DNA of 53,110 bases from Syntrophaceae bacterium (GTDB taxonomy: Bacteria; Desulfobacterota; Syntrophia; Syntrophales; UBA2185): NCBI GenBank assembly GCA_003153775.1, contig PMBI01000041.1, positions 3,805 to 56,914 of the forward strand, given 5' to 3'. Made by a program: the position numbers and the translations under genes. This document shows, in pieces, positions 26,011 through 34,379 of this stretch (the first letter of the stretch is position 1; every line of letters begins with the position of its first letter). Under the pieces are notes generated by a model. The model was not told the DNA's origin, searched no databases, and worked only from the letters and a program-made list of their open reading frames with translations.

Positions 26011-26277
26011 ATGAAAGAGAAGAAGAAGGGGGGATTCTTTAAGGCAGCTAAAGAATTTGCTTACGGTGTTGCCGCTCATGATTCCGCTCGATTTGCTCTG
26101 AAGACGAGAGCAAGCATGGAGCATCTCTTCATCCTGATTACCATGGGAGATATGCTGGGTGTACCCATACTACCTCCCTACTATTCGTTGCGTCTACTGC
26201 CTTATGTGGTGCCACAGATCGCCACGTGGAAGAGACGCATGTTGAGAGAAAAGGATTTGACGGACGCCTTAGCCTGA
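26011..26277 (+). CDS. Unrecognised 88-aa protein between cstA and the ArsA-type ATPases
   Basis: I do not recognise this family. The N-terminus is very basic (MKEKKKGGFFKAAKEF), followed by a mixed helix and then a hydrophobic region at about 36-70 (EHLFILITMGDMLGVPILPP, then YYSLRLLPYVVP). It closes with a basic/acidic tail (WKRRMLREKDLTDALA). The Pro-Pro in the hydrophobic part argues against a simple single transmembrane helix and fits a hairpin or membrane-associated segment. ATG 26011 is preceded by AGAGGAG, 10 bases away. It ends 9 bp before the first ATPase gene. Its place between a transporter and two Get3/ArsA-like ATPases suggests an adaptor or client of the ATPases (inference). 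Confidence 0.75.
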   Translation: MKEKKKGGFFKAAKEFAYGVAAHDSARFALKTRASMEHLFILITMGDMLGVPILPPYYSLRLLPYVVPQIATWKRRMLREKDLTDALA

Positions 26278-26286
26278 AAGAAAGGG

Positions 26287-27276
26287 GTGATTAAGATTTC
26301 ATTAGAGAAGATATTCGACCAGTATCCGGACAGACGTTACATAATGTTCGGCGGGAAGGGCGGCCTCGGGAAAACGACTTTCTCCGCTGCCACGGCATTT
26401 TACCTTGCAAAAAAAGGCAAACGTGTTCTTGTATTCTCGGTAGATCCTCAGGCTTCCCTGAGCGATATATTTAAAGTAAATATCTTCGGGAAGGGGCCAA
26501 CGGAAATTATGCCGAACCTCTTTGCACAGGAGATAGATGCAGACCGCCGCGTGAAGGAGTACCAGCAGGAAATCCGCCAGAAGATTCTTGACAGGTACGG
26601 CATGGATAAAATTCCCGATGAGATCGAGAGCTACATCCAGGCAGCTGCCGCCGAGCCTGCCATGGAAGAGAGCGCCATATTTGATGAGGTCGTTGATATC
26701 GTTGTTACCGGCGGCTATGACTATTACATATACGATCTGGTGCCTCTCGGACATGCCCTCTACTATCTTTCCATGGCCTCAGTATATGACGCCTGGATAG
26801 ACAAGATAACTGGCCTCAGGGAACAGATGCGGGAATATGACCAGGTTGCCGCCGTGATCCGCCGCGAGAAGGAACTCGATGAAGACGCCATTCTCAACGA
26901 ACTTCTGTACATAAAAGAGCGCATCAACAAATCATCAAGCATCCTGACGGATAAGGCAAAGACAGCCTTTTTCTTTGTTCTCACGGCAGAAGAGATGATA
27001 ATCAAGGATACGCAGAAAGCGGCCGAGCTCTTTGCCAAATTCGATGTGCCGTTAAGCGGCTACATTATTAACCGTGTCTTGCCCGCGGACTTGAAAGGCA
27101 AGGGCATTCCCGAATATTTGAAAAATCGTCTCACCATGCAGGAACATTATTTGAAGGTGATCGACGCCACATTCAAGGATCAGATACTGGCCTCCGTGCC
27201 GGAGATGGAACGTGATGTCACAGGACTGCCGATGATCGAGAAAATGGCAAAAGCGATGTTCGGAGATCTCAAATAG
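26287..27276 (+). CDS. ArsA/Get3-family ATPase 1 (switch I Asp retained)
   Basis: P-loop ATPase of the SIMIBI class, about 329 residues, one ArsA domain. The deviant Walker A FGGKGGLGKT has the signature Lys24 (22-30 from the GTG). Switch I reads VDPQASLSD, with catalytic Asp53 kept although the usual DPAHS is altered. Switch II reads DLVPLGHAL (150-158), keeping Asp and Gly-His. ArsA proteins energise arsenite export and Get3 proteins chaperone tail-anchored membrane proteins. Neither an ArsB pump nor the Get3 CxxC zinc pair is evident. The start is uncertain: GTG 26287 overlaps the only ribosome site (AAAGGGGTGAT), whereas the ATT at 26296, ideally spaced, begins the segment conserved with the next gene. 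Confidence 0.88.
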   Translation: MIKISLEKIFDQYPDRRYIMFGGKGGLGKTTFSAATAFYLAKKGKRVLVFSVDPQASLSDIFKVNIFGKGPTEIMPNLFAQEIDADRRVKEYQQEIRQKILDRYGMDKIPDEIESYIQAAAAEPAMEESAIFDEVVDIVVTGGYDYYIYDLVPLGHALYYLSMASVYDAWIDKITGLREQMREYDQVAAVIRREKELDEDAILNELLYIKERINKSSSILTDKAKTAFFFVLTAEEMIIKDTQKAAELFAKFDVPLSGYIINRVLPADLKGKGIPEYLKNRLTMQEHYLKVIDATFKDQILASVPEMERDVTGLPMIEKMAKAMFGDLK

Positions 27277-27298
27277 AACGAATAGAAGGAGTTTGACA

Positions 27299-28282
27299 GT
27301 GGATCAAATCACGCTGGGCATGAAGAAATATTTGGAGAATAACCCCAAATTGAAATATATCTTTTTCGGAGGCAAGGGCGGAGTCGGAAAGACGGTGATG
27401 GCCGGAGCTGCCGCTCTCTGGTCTGCGAAACAGGGGAAAAGAACCTTGCTGGCATCAACAAATCCGGTGCATAGTCTCTCAACTCTCTTTGAGAAAGACG
27501 TCTTCGGAAAGGTTGCGTGTGTCTGCGATGAAGAGAAGTGCTATGCTTTCGAGATCGACACGAAGGATACGATCGAGCGTTCCAAGAAAGAAATCAGAGA
27601 GAAGATCAATTGGTTTCTCAAATTTGCGGATATCACGACAAAGGCAGAGGACTTCATAGAATCGGCCACGATGAATCCTGCGTTTGAGGAGTCCGCCATG
27701 TTCGAGAATATGATGGATATCATGTTCAAGGATGAATACGATTTTTATGTATTCGATACGGCGCCCACTGCAAATGCGAGAAGGCTCTTAGGCATGTCTA
27801 AAGTTTATTCCCTCTGGGTGGATAAGATGCTGAAGAGCAGGGAGGAGGCAAAATCTCTGAGAGAAATGCTTTCTTTTTCCAAGAAAGTGGAGAAGGATCC
27901 TCTCATGGATTATCTTCTGGGCTTCAAGGACAGGATGGCACATGCGAAGGACCTTCTCACCGACGATCAACTTACGGCGTTCTTCTTCGTGACATTGCCG
28001 GAGAGCCTTCCTATCGCCGTTATTACGAGGTTCATCAACTGGTTTCACGAATTCGGGATACCGGTGGGAGGCGTTATAGTGAACGGCGTCATTCAGAAGG
28101 ACCAGGTGGGTCCGGATGCCGTGGAGTTTGTACGGAATCGCGTGCAAATGCAGGATGAACATATGGCGGAGATATGGGAGATTTTTGGAGACAGGGTGAG
28201 GGCTGTCTTGCCGCTCTTCGAGACGGAAGTAAAGGGCGCAAAGATGCTGACGCGGCTTACGGACCACCTTTTTGCGTCTTAA
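27299..28282 (+). CDS. ArsA/Get3-family ATPase 2 (switch I Asp replaced by Asn)
   Basis: Paralogue of the preceding gene, about 327 residues. Walker A FGGKGGVGKT is intact (24-32 from the GTG). Switch I is STNPVHSLS: Asn55 stands where Get3/ArsA have the catalytic Asp (STDPAHS). Switch II is DTAPTANAR, with Gly-His replaced by Ala-Asn. A Cys-x-Cys-x4-Cys cluster (VACVCDEEKC, Cys74/76/81) is present here but absent from copy 1. The protein should bind nucleotide but hydrolyse it poorly, so it may act as the regulatory half of a heterodimer (inference). GTG 27299 has AAGGAG 7 bases upstream; a TTG at 27293 is too close. It ends 13 bp from the convergent dehydrogenase gene. Confidence 0.88.
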   Translation: MDQITLGMKKYLENNPKLKYIFFGGKGGVGKTVMAGAAALWSAKQGKRTLLASTNPVHSLSTLFEKDVFGKVACVCDEEKCYAFEIDTKDTIERSKKEIREKINWFLKFADITTKAEDFIESATMNPAFEESAMFENMMDIMFKDEYDFYVFDTAPTANARRLLGMSKVYSLWVDKMLKSREEAKSLREMLSFSKKVEKDPLMDYLLGFKDRMAHAKDLLTDDQLTAFFFVTLPESLPIAVITRFINWFHEFGIPVGGVIVNGVIQKDQVGPDAVEFVRNRVQMQDEHMAEIWEIFGDRVRAVLPLFETEVKGAKMLTRLTDHLFAS

Positions 28283-28295
28283 GATATGCCGATGC

Positions 28296-29282
28296 TCACA
28301 AGCGTCGATGTGATAGAACATCAGGGTTGACGATGTTCGGGGGGACCTTGCCGCTCAGGCCGGCGATGAGATTTTCAACCGCCATGCTGGCCATCCTGTA
28401 ACGCGTTTCGAGCGTACCGCTCCCCACGTGAGGGAGCAGGATGACATTATCCAGTTCCGCCAGTCCGGGTGTGAGGGCAGGTTCATTTTCATAGACATCC
28501 AGACCTGCGCCGCCTATCTTCTTTTTCTTCAGCGCCTGAAGCAGGGCCATTTCATCTACAACGGGACCTCTTGACGCATTAATCAGATATGCCGTAGGCT
28601 TCATCAGGGAGAGTTCTTTGTTGCCTATCAGGTGCCTGGTCTCTTTTGTGAGAGGGACGTGCAGGGATATGAAGTCCGATTGCGAAAGCAATGTTTTCAT
28701 GTCCACGTATTTTGCCATGAGTTCCTTTTCTTCGGATTCGCTCATCCTCTTGCGGTTGTGATACAGGACAGGCATATGGAAACACCTGGCTCTTTGCGCC
28801 ACAGCCTTTCCGATTTTTCCCATACCGATGACCCCGAGTGTTTTACCGGTAACTTCACGGCCGAGGAAGAGCATAGGCGCCCAGCATCGGAAACGTCCTT
28901 CCCTGGTCATCCTGTCGCCTTCCACGAGCCTCCGGGAAATAGCCAAGATCAATGCAAAGGCGAGTTCCGCAGTTGCATCCGTAAGCACACCGGGCGTGTT
29001 TGAAACAGGTATTCCCAGTCTCGTGGCTGCCGCCACATCTATGTTATTGTAGCCGACGCCAAATTGGGCGATCATTTTTAAATGATCTGCACGGTCGAGT
29101 GCCTCCTCATCGACAGTATCCGTTATCATGGAGAGAAGGCCCTCTTTATCTCTGATCCCCTCAAGAAATTTTTCCCTCGCGAAAGGCTTGTCTTCAATAT
29201 TTATATCCGCCTCATGTTTCTTCACGAGGTCCGTCATGATATCTTGCGGGAGACGCCCTGTGACCAGTATTCGTTTTTTCAT
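28296..29282 (-). CDS. D-isomer-specific 2-hydroxyacid dehydrogenase (glyoxylate/hydroxypyruvate reductase-like)
   Basis: NAD(P)-dependent dehydrogenase of 328 residues. It has the flavodoxin-like substrate domain at both ends and a central Rossmann domain opening with TLGVIGMGKIGKAVA. The catalytic set is complete: Arg in NASRGPVVDE, Glu in VYENEP, His in LPHVGSG. The sequence AQFGVGYNNIDV and the loop NTPGVLTDATAELAF resemble glyoxylate/hydroxypyruvate and D-glycerate dehydrogenases. ATG 29282 has GAGG 5 bases upstream. It is a single gene convergent with ArsA-like 2. The exact 2-keto acid cannot be fixed by eye. Confidence 0.9.
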   Translation of the reverse strand: MKKRILVTGRLPQDIMTDLVKKHEADINIEDKPFAREKFLEGIRDKEGLLSMITDTVDEEALDRADHLKMIAQFGVGYNNIDVAAATRLGIPVSNTPGVLTDATAELAFALILAISRRLVEGDRMTREGRFRCWAPMLFLGREVTGKTLGVIGMGKIGKAVAQRARCFHMPVLYHNRKRMSESEEKELMAKYVDMKTLLSQSDFISLHVPLTKETRHLIGNKELSLMKPTAYLINASRGPVVDEMALLQALKKKKIGGAGLDVYENEPALTPGLAELDNVILLPHVGSGTLETRYRMASMAVENLIAGLSGKVPPNIVNPDVLSHRRL

Positions 29283-29475
29283 CGCTGCCTCGATAATTTA
29301 TGATTTGATTTTGTGAAAGACACTGTACGTATTTATACACTATTTTTTCACCTTGAGAAAGCGTGATTTGTACGTAGAATGGCGGGACCGCGATGCAGGG
29401 AGCTTGATTTAAGCGAAAAAATATGACATTCTCCAATAAGGTAAATACGGGAAGAACGGCCACACTTTTGGATAT

Positions 29476-30837
29476 ATGGACTACCGGGTTATAATAGTCG
29501 GCTGCGGGCCGGCGGGTATATTTACGGCGCTGACCCTTATGGAAAGCGGCATCGATGGCTTAGTCCTGCTTGACCAGGGCAACGACCTCGAAAGACGTGA
29601 ACGTGGTGCCGTAAGAGACGTGCTCTGCGGATGGGGAGGAGCCGGCGCCTTCAGCGACGGCAAGCTCAACATCTCTACTGAGGTTGGAGGGTACCTGTCG
29701 GAGTTTCTCGACAAGAGCGCATTAATAGAGCTGTTGCATAGCACGGACAGGATCTTCGTCAAATATGGCGCACCGAACCGCATCTTCGGCGATTCAGCGA
29801 TTTCGGTCGAGGAAATTGCGGATCAAGCCCGCGTGGCGGGTCTCGAATTTATTCCTACGATTATCCGCCATATAGGCACGGAAAACTGCAAGCTTATCTT
29901 AAATAACATGAGAAAAGTCCTTGATGGTAAAGCCGAGGTAAGGACATGCAGCCAGGTGCAATCATTGCTCGCAGAAGATGGAGCGATCAGAGGCGTGAAA
30001 CTCGCCGGTGGCGAGGTGATAAAGAGTGATTTCGTTGTCGTTGCCCCCGGGAGGGTGGGCGCCAACTGGATGAAGGGAGAGGCAGATGCGTTGGGACTTA
30101 CAACAATGACGAGTCCCGTAGACATCGGCGTCCGTGTGGAGCTGCCGGCGGCGATTCTCAAGAGGATTACTGATGTCACCTATGAACCCAAGCTGATTTT
30201 CTATTCAAAGACATTCGATGACAAGGTGCGCACCTTTTGCATGAACCCGTACGGCGAGGTTGTAATTGAGGAAAGCGAGGGCATCACTACCGTAAATGGT
30301 CACAGCTATGCGAGAAGAAAGAGTGACAACAGCAATTTTGCCATTCTCGTAAGCAGTACCTTTACGGAGCCTTTTCGTGACCCCATCGCATACGGCCGCT
30401 ACATTGCGAGACTGGCAAATCTGTTGGGCGGCGGGGCGATAATTCAGAGGCTGGGAGACCTGCTTGCCGGAAGGCGATCCACGCGGGAACGCATCGACCA
30501 CTGCGTAACAAGACCTACACTCCTTAAGGCTACACCGGGCGACCTGAGCTTCGTATTTCCGTATCGTCACCTGCAGAGCATCATCGAGATGCTGCAGGCC
30601 CTCGACAAACTTGCCCCTGGCGTTTTTTCCCGGCACACCCTGCTGTATGGAGTGGAGGTTAAATTTTATTCTAATCGTATAGAAGTATCGCCGGAAATGG
30701 AAACAAGGGTAAAGAATCTTTTTGCCATAGGCGACGGAGCCGGAATCACGAGGGGGTTGTTGCAGGCAGCGGCCAGCGGAGTAATGGCGGCAAGGGCTAT
30801 TTCCGCGCGTATAACGGGGAGTCGTCCCGGCAAATAG
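29476..30837 (+). CDS. FAD-dependent dehydrogenase, COG2509-like
   Basis: Flavoprotein of 453 residues. An N-terminal dinucleotide-binding motif VIIVGCGPAGIFTALTL is followed by the distinctive GGAGAFSDGKLN. A second FAD-contact block FAIGDGAGITRGLLQAAASG near the C-terminus is typical of the uncharacterised COG2509 group of oxidoreductases. The substrate is unknown. ATG 29476 has only a weak upstream GGA, but the sequence becomes conserved immediately, so no other start is likely. The 193 bp before it separate it from the divergent hydroxyacid dehydrogenase and show no clear promoter. Confidence 0.88.
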   Translation: MDYRVIIVGCGPAGIFTALTLMESGIDGLVLLDQGNDLERRERGAVRDVLCGWGGAGAFSDGKLNISTEVGGYLSEFLDKSALIELLHSTDRIFVKYGAPNRIFGDSAISVEEIADQARVAGLEFIPTIIRHIGTENCKLILNNMRKVLDGKAEVRTCSQVQSLLAEDGAIRGVKLAGGEVIKSDFVVVAPGRVGANWMKGEADALGLTTMTSPVDIGVRVELPAAILKRITDVTYEPKLIFYSKTFDDKVRTFCMNPYGEVVIEESEGITTVNGHSYARRKSDNSNFAILVSSTFTEPFRDPIAYGRYIARLANLLGGGAIIQRLGDLLAGRRSTRERIDHCVTRPTLLKATPGDLSFVFPYRHLQSIIEMLQALDKLAPGVFSRHTLLYGVEVKFYSNRIEVSPEMETRVKNLFAIGDGAGITRGLLQAAASGVMAARAISARITGSRPGK

Positions 30838-30909
30838 GATTTGAATTCAGTCTTCAAGTCGGGAAATTGCCATCTGTGAGTGGCTGATTTTCCGTAGTCA
30901 GGAGGGGAA

Positions 30910-32421
30910 ATGAAAATTGTTGTTAAGAGAGGCGAGATTACCGGGTTCAGGACAGAGGCGGTGATTTTACCATGCTTTGAAGGTGGAGAAGGGCTGCAAG
31001 GCAAAGTGCGGCTTCTTGATAAGAAGAGTGGTGGACTGATAAAAGACATTCTCGGCACGGGCGATTTTGAAGGCAGATATCTTCAGGTATCCGTGACATA
31101 TACAGGGGGAATCATACCCGCGAAACGCATTGTCCTCGTGGGTGTCGGTAAGAAAGCGGATTTGACGACGGATAGATTGAGAGGCGCATTCGCGACGGCG
31201 GCGCGGTACGTAAGATCACTCAAGATTAAAGAGTTCTCCACATCGCCGGATTTCATATTTCTCAATAAACCGCTTGTGGAGATAGTCAGGGCCGTAGTAG
31301 AGGGCGTCTCGCTCGGCCTTTATCAATATACGCCCTTTAAGACGATCGACAGGGATAAGATAAAGGCGGTGAAGGCATTTACAATAATTGAGGAAAAAGA
31401 GAAGGCATATAATATTATAAGAGCTGCGGCGAAGGAGGCAGAGATAGTCTCATCTGCAGTATCCTTCGTGAGAGATATGGTCTCTGCTCCGGGAAATGAA
31501 ATGACGCCTTCGGATATGGCTCGTGAAGCGCGTAAGATCGCCAAGAGAAGGAATGTCAAACTGAAGGTGCTTGAAGAGAAGGAGATGCATAAGATCGGCA
31601 TGAGCGCCTTTTTGGGCGTCGCCAGGGGAAGCGAGGAGCCGGCGAAGTTCATCATCCTGGAATATCGGGGTGGTAGTAAGTCTGAGTCCCCCGTAGCTCT
31701 GGTCGGCAAGGGATTGACCTTCGATAGTGGAGGCATATCAATAAAACCATCGGAGAAGATGGAGGAGATGAAATCGGACATGGCAGGGGGCGCGGCGGTA
31801 ATGGGCGCCATAATGGCAGCGGCCGATTTACGTCTGAAAGTCAATGCTGTTGGTCTGATACCCGCTACGGAAAACCTCCCTGGCGGACGGGCGTATAAGC
31901 CAGGTGATATTTTAAAATCATTGTCGGGTCAGACTATTGAAGTCCTAAGCACGGACGCAGAAGGCCGCCTGATTCTCGCCGACGCACTGACGTATGCCGG
32001 AAGATTCAAGCCTGCGGCTATAATTGATCTTGCCACATTGACCGGCGCCTGCGTCATCGCGTTAGGTGAGGACGTGACGGGGATGATGGGCACGGATGAA
32101 GCGCTGAAGCAGAATATCCGGCGCGCAGCAGATGCCACAGACGAGAGAGTCTGGGAGCTCCCCCTGTGGGCCGATTATCACGAAATGATAAAGAGCGATG
32201 TTGCGGATTACAAAAATCACGGGGGCAGACCCGGCGGGGCCATAACGGCCGCTGCATTCTTAAGCAAGTTCGTAGGCAACTACCCGTGGGTGCACTTGGA
32301 TATAGCAGGTCCGGCATGGCTTACGAAGGACAAACCATATATCCCCAAAGGGGCTTCCGGTGTTGGTGTCCGTTTGATGGTGCAATTTCTGAAGGACCGG
32401 CAGAAACGGAGCAAGAGTTGA
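30910..32421 (+). CDS. pepA: Leucyl aminopeptidase (M17)
   Basis: Cytosolic M17 metallo-aminopeptidase of 503 residues. An N-terminal macro-like domain (about 1-160) precedes the catalytic domain with the two-metal motifs GKGLTFDSGGISIKPS, MKSDMAGGAAV and STDAEGRLILADAL. These supply the Lys, three Asp and Glu ligands plus the catalytic Arg. The usual Asn before TDAEGRL is Ser here. It removes N-terminal residues from peptides and normally forms a hexamer. ATG 30910 follows GGAGGGGAA. Two oligopeptide-transporter ATPase genes start 6 bp later, so uptake and hydrolysis of peptides are probably linked. Confidence 0.95.
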   Translation: MKIVVKRGEITGFRTEAVILPCFEGGEGLQGKVRLLDKKSGGLIKDILGTGDFEGRYLQVSVTYTGGIIPAKRIVLVGVGKKADLTTDRLRGAFATAARYVRSLKIKEFSTSPDFIFLNKPLVEIVRAVVEGVSLGLYQYTPFKTIDRDKIKAVKAFTIIEEKEKAYNIIRAAAKEAEIVSSAVSFVRDMVSAPGNEMTPSDMAREARKIAKRRNVKLKVLEEKEMHKIGMSAFLGVARGSEEPAKFIILEYRGGSKSESPVALVGKGLTFDSGGISIKPSEKMEEMKSDMAGGAAVMGAIMAAADLRLKVNAVGLIPATENLPGGRAYKPGDILKSLSGQTIEVLSTDAEGRLILADALTYAGRFKPAAIIDLATLTGACVIALGEDVTGMMGTDEALKQNIRRAADATDERVWELPLWADYHEMIKSDVADYKNHGGRPGGAITAAAFLSKFVGNYPWVHLDIAGPAWLTKDKPYIPKGASGVGVRLMVQFLKDRQKRSKS

Positions 32422-32427
32422 GGGCCT

Positions 32428-33405
32428 ATGGGGATGCTTCTTGAAATCAAAGACCTCAGTACCCATTTCCATACGGACTTCGGTGTAATAAAGGCTGTCG
32501 ATCGTGTCGACCTTTCTATAGATGAAGGTGACACACTGGGGGTCGTCGGCGAGTCGGGCTGCGGAAAAACGGTGCTTGCTCTGTCGATCATGCGTTTGAT
32601 ACCAACCCCGCCCGGCAAGATCGTGTCCGGCAACGTCATCTTTAATGGCGTGGATCTTTTAAGTCTCGATAGCGCAGAGATGCGGAAGATCAGGGGCAAG
32701 GATATCTCCATGGTTTTCCAGGAGCCGATGACGTCACTGAACCCTGTCTTGCGTATCGGCGATCAGATTACGGAGATTATAAAGCTCCATTTGGGGCTCG
32801 GACGGGAAGAGGCCATGGCCCGTGCCATAGAAATGCTCTCGCTTGTGGGTATGCCTTCGCCCGAGACAGCCATCCGGAATTACCCCCATCAGATGAGCGG
32901 CGGCATGCGCCAGAGGGTCATGATAGCCATGGCCTTATGCTGTGGTCCCAGGCTTATGCTTGCGGATGAACCGACAACAGCCCTCGATGTGACCATCCAG
33001 GCGCAGATTCTGGAACTGATAGGAAGACTGAAACACGATATAGGAACGTCGGTGATTCTGATTACCCATGATCTCGGTGTGATAGCCGAAGCTGCGGAGC
33101 ATGTGGCCGTGATGTATACCGGACAGGTTGTTGAATACGCCTCTGTCGAGAACCTCTTCGCGACACCGCTCCACCCGTATACAGTGGGTCTCATGGAATC
33201 GATTCCGAAAATTGACGCTCCTTGGGGACGAGACGTGCATCTGAAAGTGATACCCGGCGCTGTTCCGAGTCTTGATGATCTTCCCAAGGGATGTACTTTT
33301 CAAGACAGATGTGCCCACACAATGCAAATTTGCAGGGAGAAGGAGCCGCAATTGAAGGAATATATGCCGAAGCACAGAGTACACTGCTGGCTCTATGAAA
33401 AGTAA
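32428..33405 (+). CDS. Oligopeptide/dipeptide ABC transporter ATP-binding protein, DppD/OppD type
   Basis: ABC ATPase of 325 residues with Walker [10 protein letters not shown]-loop [12 protein letters not shown], signature MSGGMRQRV, Walker [13 protein letters not shown] and switch His in LITHDLG. The C-terminal oligopeptide extension has the Cys-rich block [10 protein letters not shown]...C that often binds an iron-sulfur cluster in this family. It pairs with the next gene to power a peptide importer. ATG 32428 lies 6 bp after pepA; ATG 32434 is also possible. No permease or binding-protein gene is adjacent. Confidence 0.93.
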   Translation: MGMLLEIKDLSTHFHTDFGVIKAVDRVDLSIDEGDTLGVVGESGCGKTVLALSIMRLIPTPPGKIVSGNVIFNGVDLLSLDSAEMRKIRGKDISMVFQEPMTSLNPVLRIGDQITEIIKLHLGLGREEAMARAIEMLSLVGMPSPETAIRNYPHQMSGGMRQRVMIAMALCCGPRLMLADEPTTALDVTIQAQILELIGRLKHDIGTSVILITHDLGVIAEAAEHVAVMYTGQVVEYASVENLFATPLHPYTVGLMESIPKIDAPWGRDVHLKVIPGAVPSLDDLPKGCTFQDRCAHTMQICREKEPQLKEYMPKHRVHCWLYEK

Positions 33406-34373
33406 TGACGATGGTCCTGGTCGATATTCAGGGAATAAAAAAATACTATAGCGCCCGTGCCGAACTCCTCGCGAAAGAACAGGTCTCGGTCAAGGCTGTT
33501 GACGGCGTGTCCCTCCAAGTATACAGCGGCGAAACGCTCGGGCTTGTGGGAGAAAGCGGTTGCGGGAAATCCACGCTCGCGCGGCTGATTATGAGGCTCG
33601 ATCTGCCTACAGCCGGCAGGATTTTTTTTGAAGGTGAAAATATCTTCAAATTATCCGGTAAGGATCTGAAAGGCTACCGCAGGAAGGTTCAGATTATATT
33701 TCAGGATCCATATGCATCCCTGAATCCCCGAAGAACTGCGGGGAGCACCATCGGGGAGCCTCTCCTGATCAATCAAATGTATGATCGAGAGGGAAGGGCA
33801 CTTGAGGTCGCACGCATTATGGATGTCGTCGGGTTGACAAAGGAACAGAAGGGTCGATATCCTCATGAATTCAGCGGTGGTCAGAGACAGCGTATCGGCA
33901 TCGCCAGGGCCATTATTCTCAAACCACAATTGATCGTTGCCGATGAGCCGGTTTCGGCGCTCGATGTGTCGATCCAGGCTCAGATATTGAATCTTCTCAA
34001 AGATCTGCAGAAAGAATTTAATTTGACCTACATATTTATTTCGCACGATCTCAGTGTGGTACGGCATGTGAGCGACAGGATTGCGGTGATGCATTTCGGT
34101 AGAATCGTCGAACTTGCAGAGAACCGCGAACTCTATGAGCATCCACTGCACCCGTACACCGTGGAACTTCTGTCAGCAGTGCCCGCGCCTGATCCCGGAA
34201 GAAAGAAGGAGCGGGTGATACGGGAGAGGGAGGTAACAGGCGCGACCAACGGTCAGGGAAAATGTCCGTTCCATCCCCGGTGCCCTGTTCGGGTCGAGGT
34301 ATGTGAGAAGGACGAGCCGGAATTGACAGACAGGGGCGGCGGACACTTCGTGGCATGCCATGGGGACGCATAA
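33405..34373 (+). CDS. Oligopeptide/dipeptide ABC transporter ATP-binding protein, DppF/OppF type
   Basis: Second ABC ATPase, 322 residues. Walker A GESGCGKST, Q-loop IIFQDPYASLNPR, signature FSGGQRQRIGIARA, Walker B LIVADEPVSALD and FISHDLS are all intact. The C-terminal block CPFHPRCPVRVEVC is the family Cys motif. The start ATG shares its A with the stop TAA of the upstream gene (TAATG), so translation is coupled. It ends 7 bp from the convergent MATE gene. The membrane subunits must be encoded elsewhere. Confidence 0.93.
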   Translation: MTMVLVDIQGIKKYYSARAELLAKEQVSVKAVDGVSLQVYSGETLGLVGESGCGKSTLARLIMRLDLPTAGRIFFEGENIFKLSGKDLKGYRRKVQIIFQDPYASLNPRRTAGSTIGEPLLINQMYDREGRALEVARIMDVVGLTKEQKGRYPHEFSGGQRQRIGIARAIILKPQLIVADEPVSALDVSIQAQILNLLKDLQKEFNLTYIFISHDLSVVRHVSDRIAVMHFGRIVELAENRELYEHPLHPYTVELLSAVPAPDPGRKKERVIREREVTGATNGQGKCPFHPRCPVRVEVCEKDEPELTDRGGGHFVACHGDA

Positions 34374-34379
34374 AGGGCG

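Noticed and set aside
26287-28282. Assigning the two ATPases as arsenite-efflux ArsA
   Set aside because: No ArsB, ArsC, ArsD or ArsR gene is nearby, each protein has a single ATPase domain, and the arsenite-binding Cys set is not seen; the family name is kept without the function.
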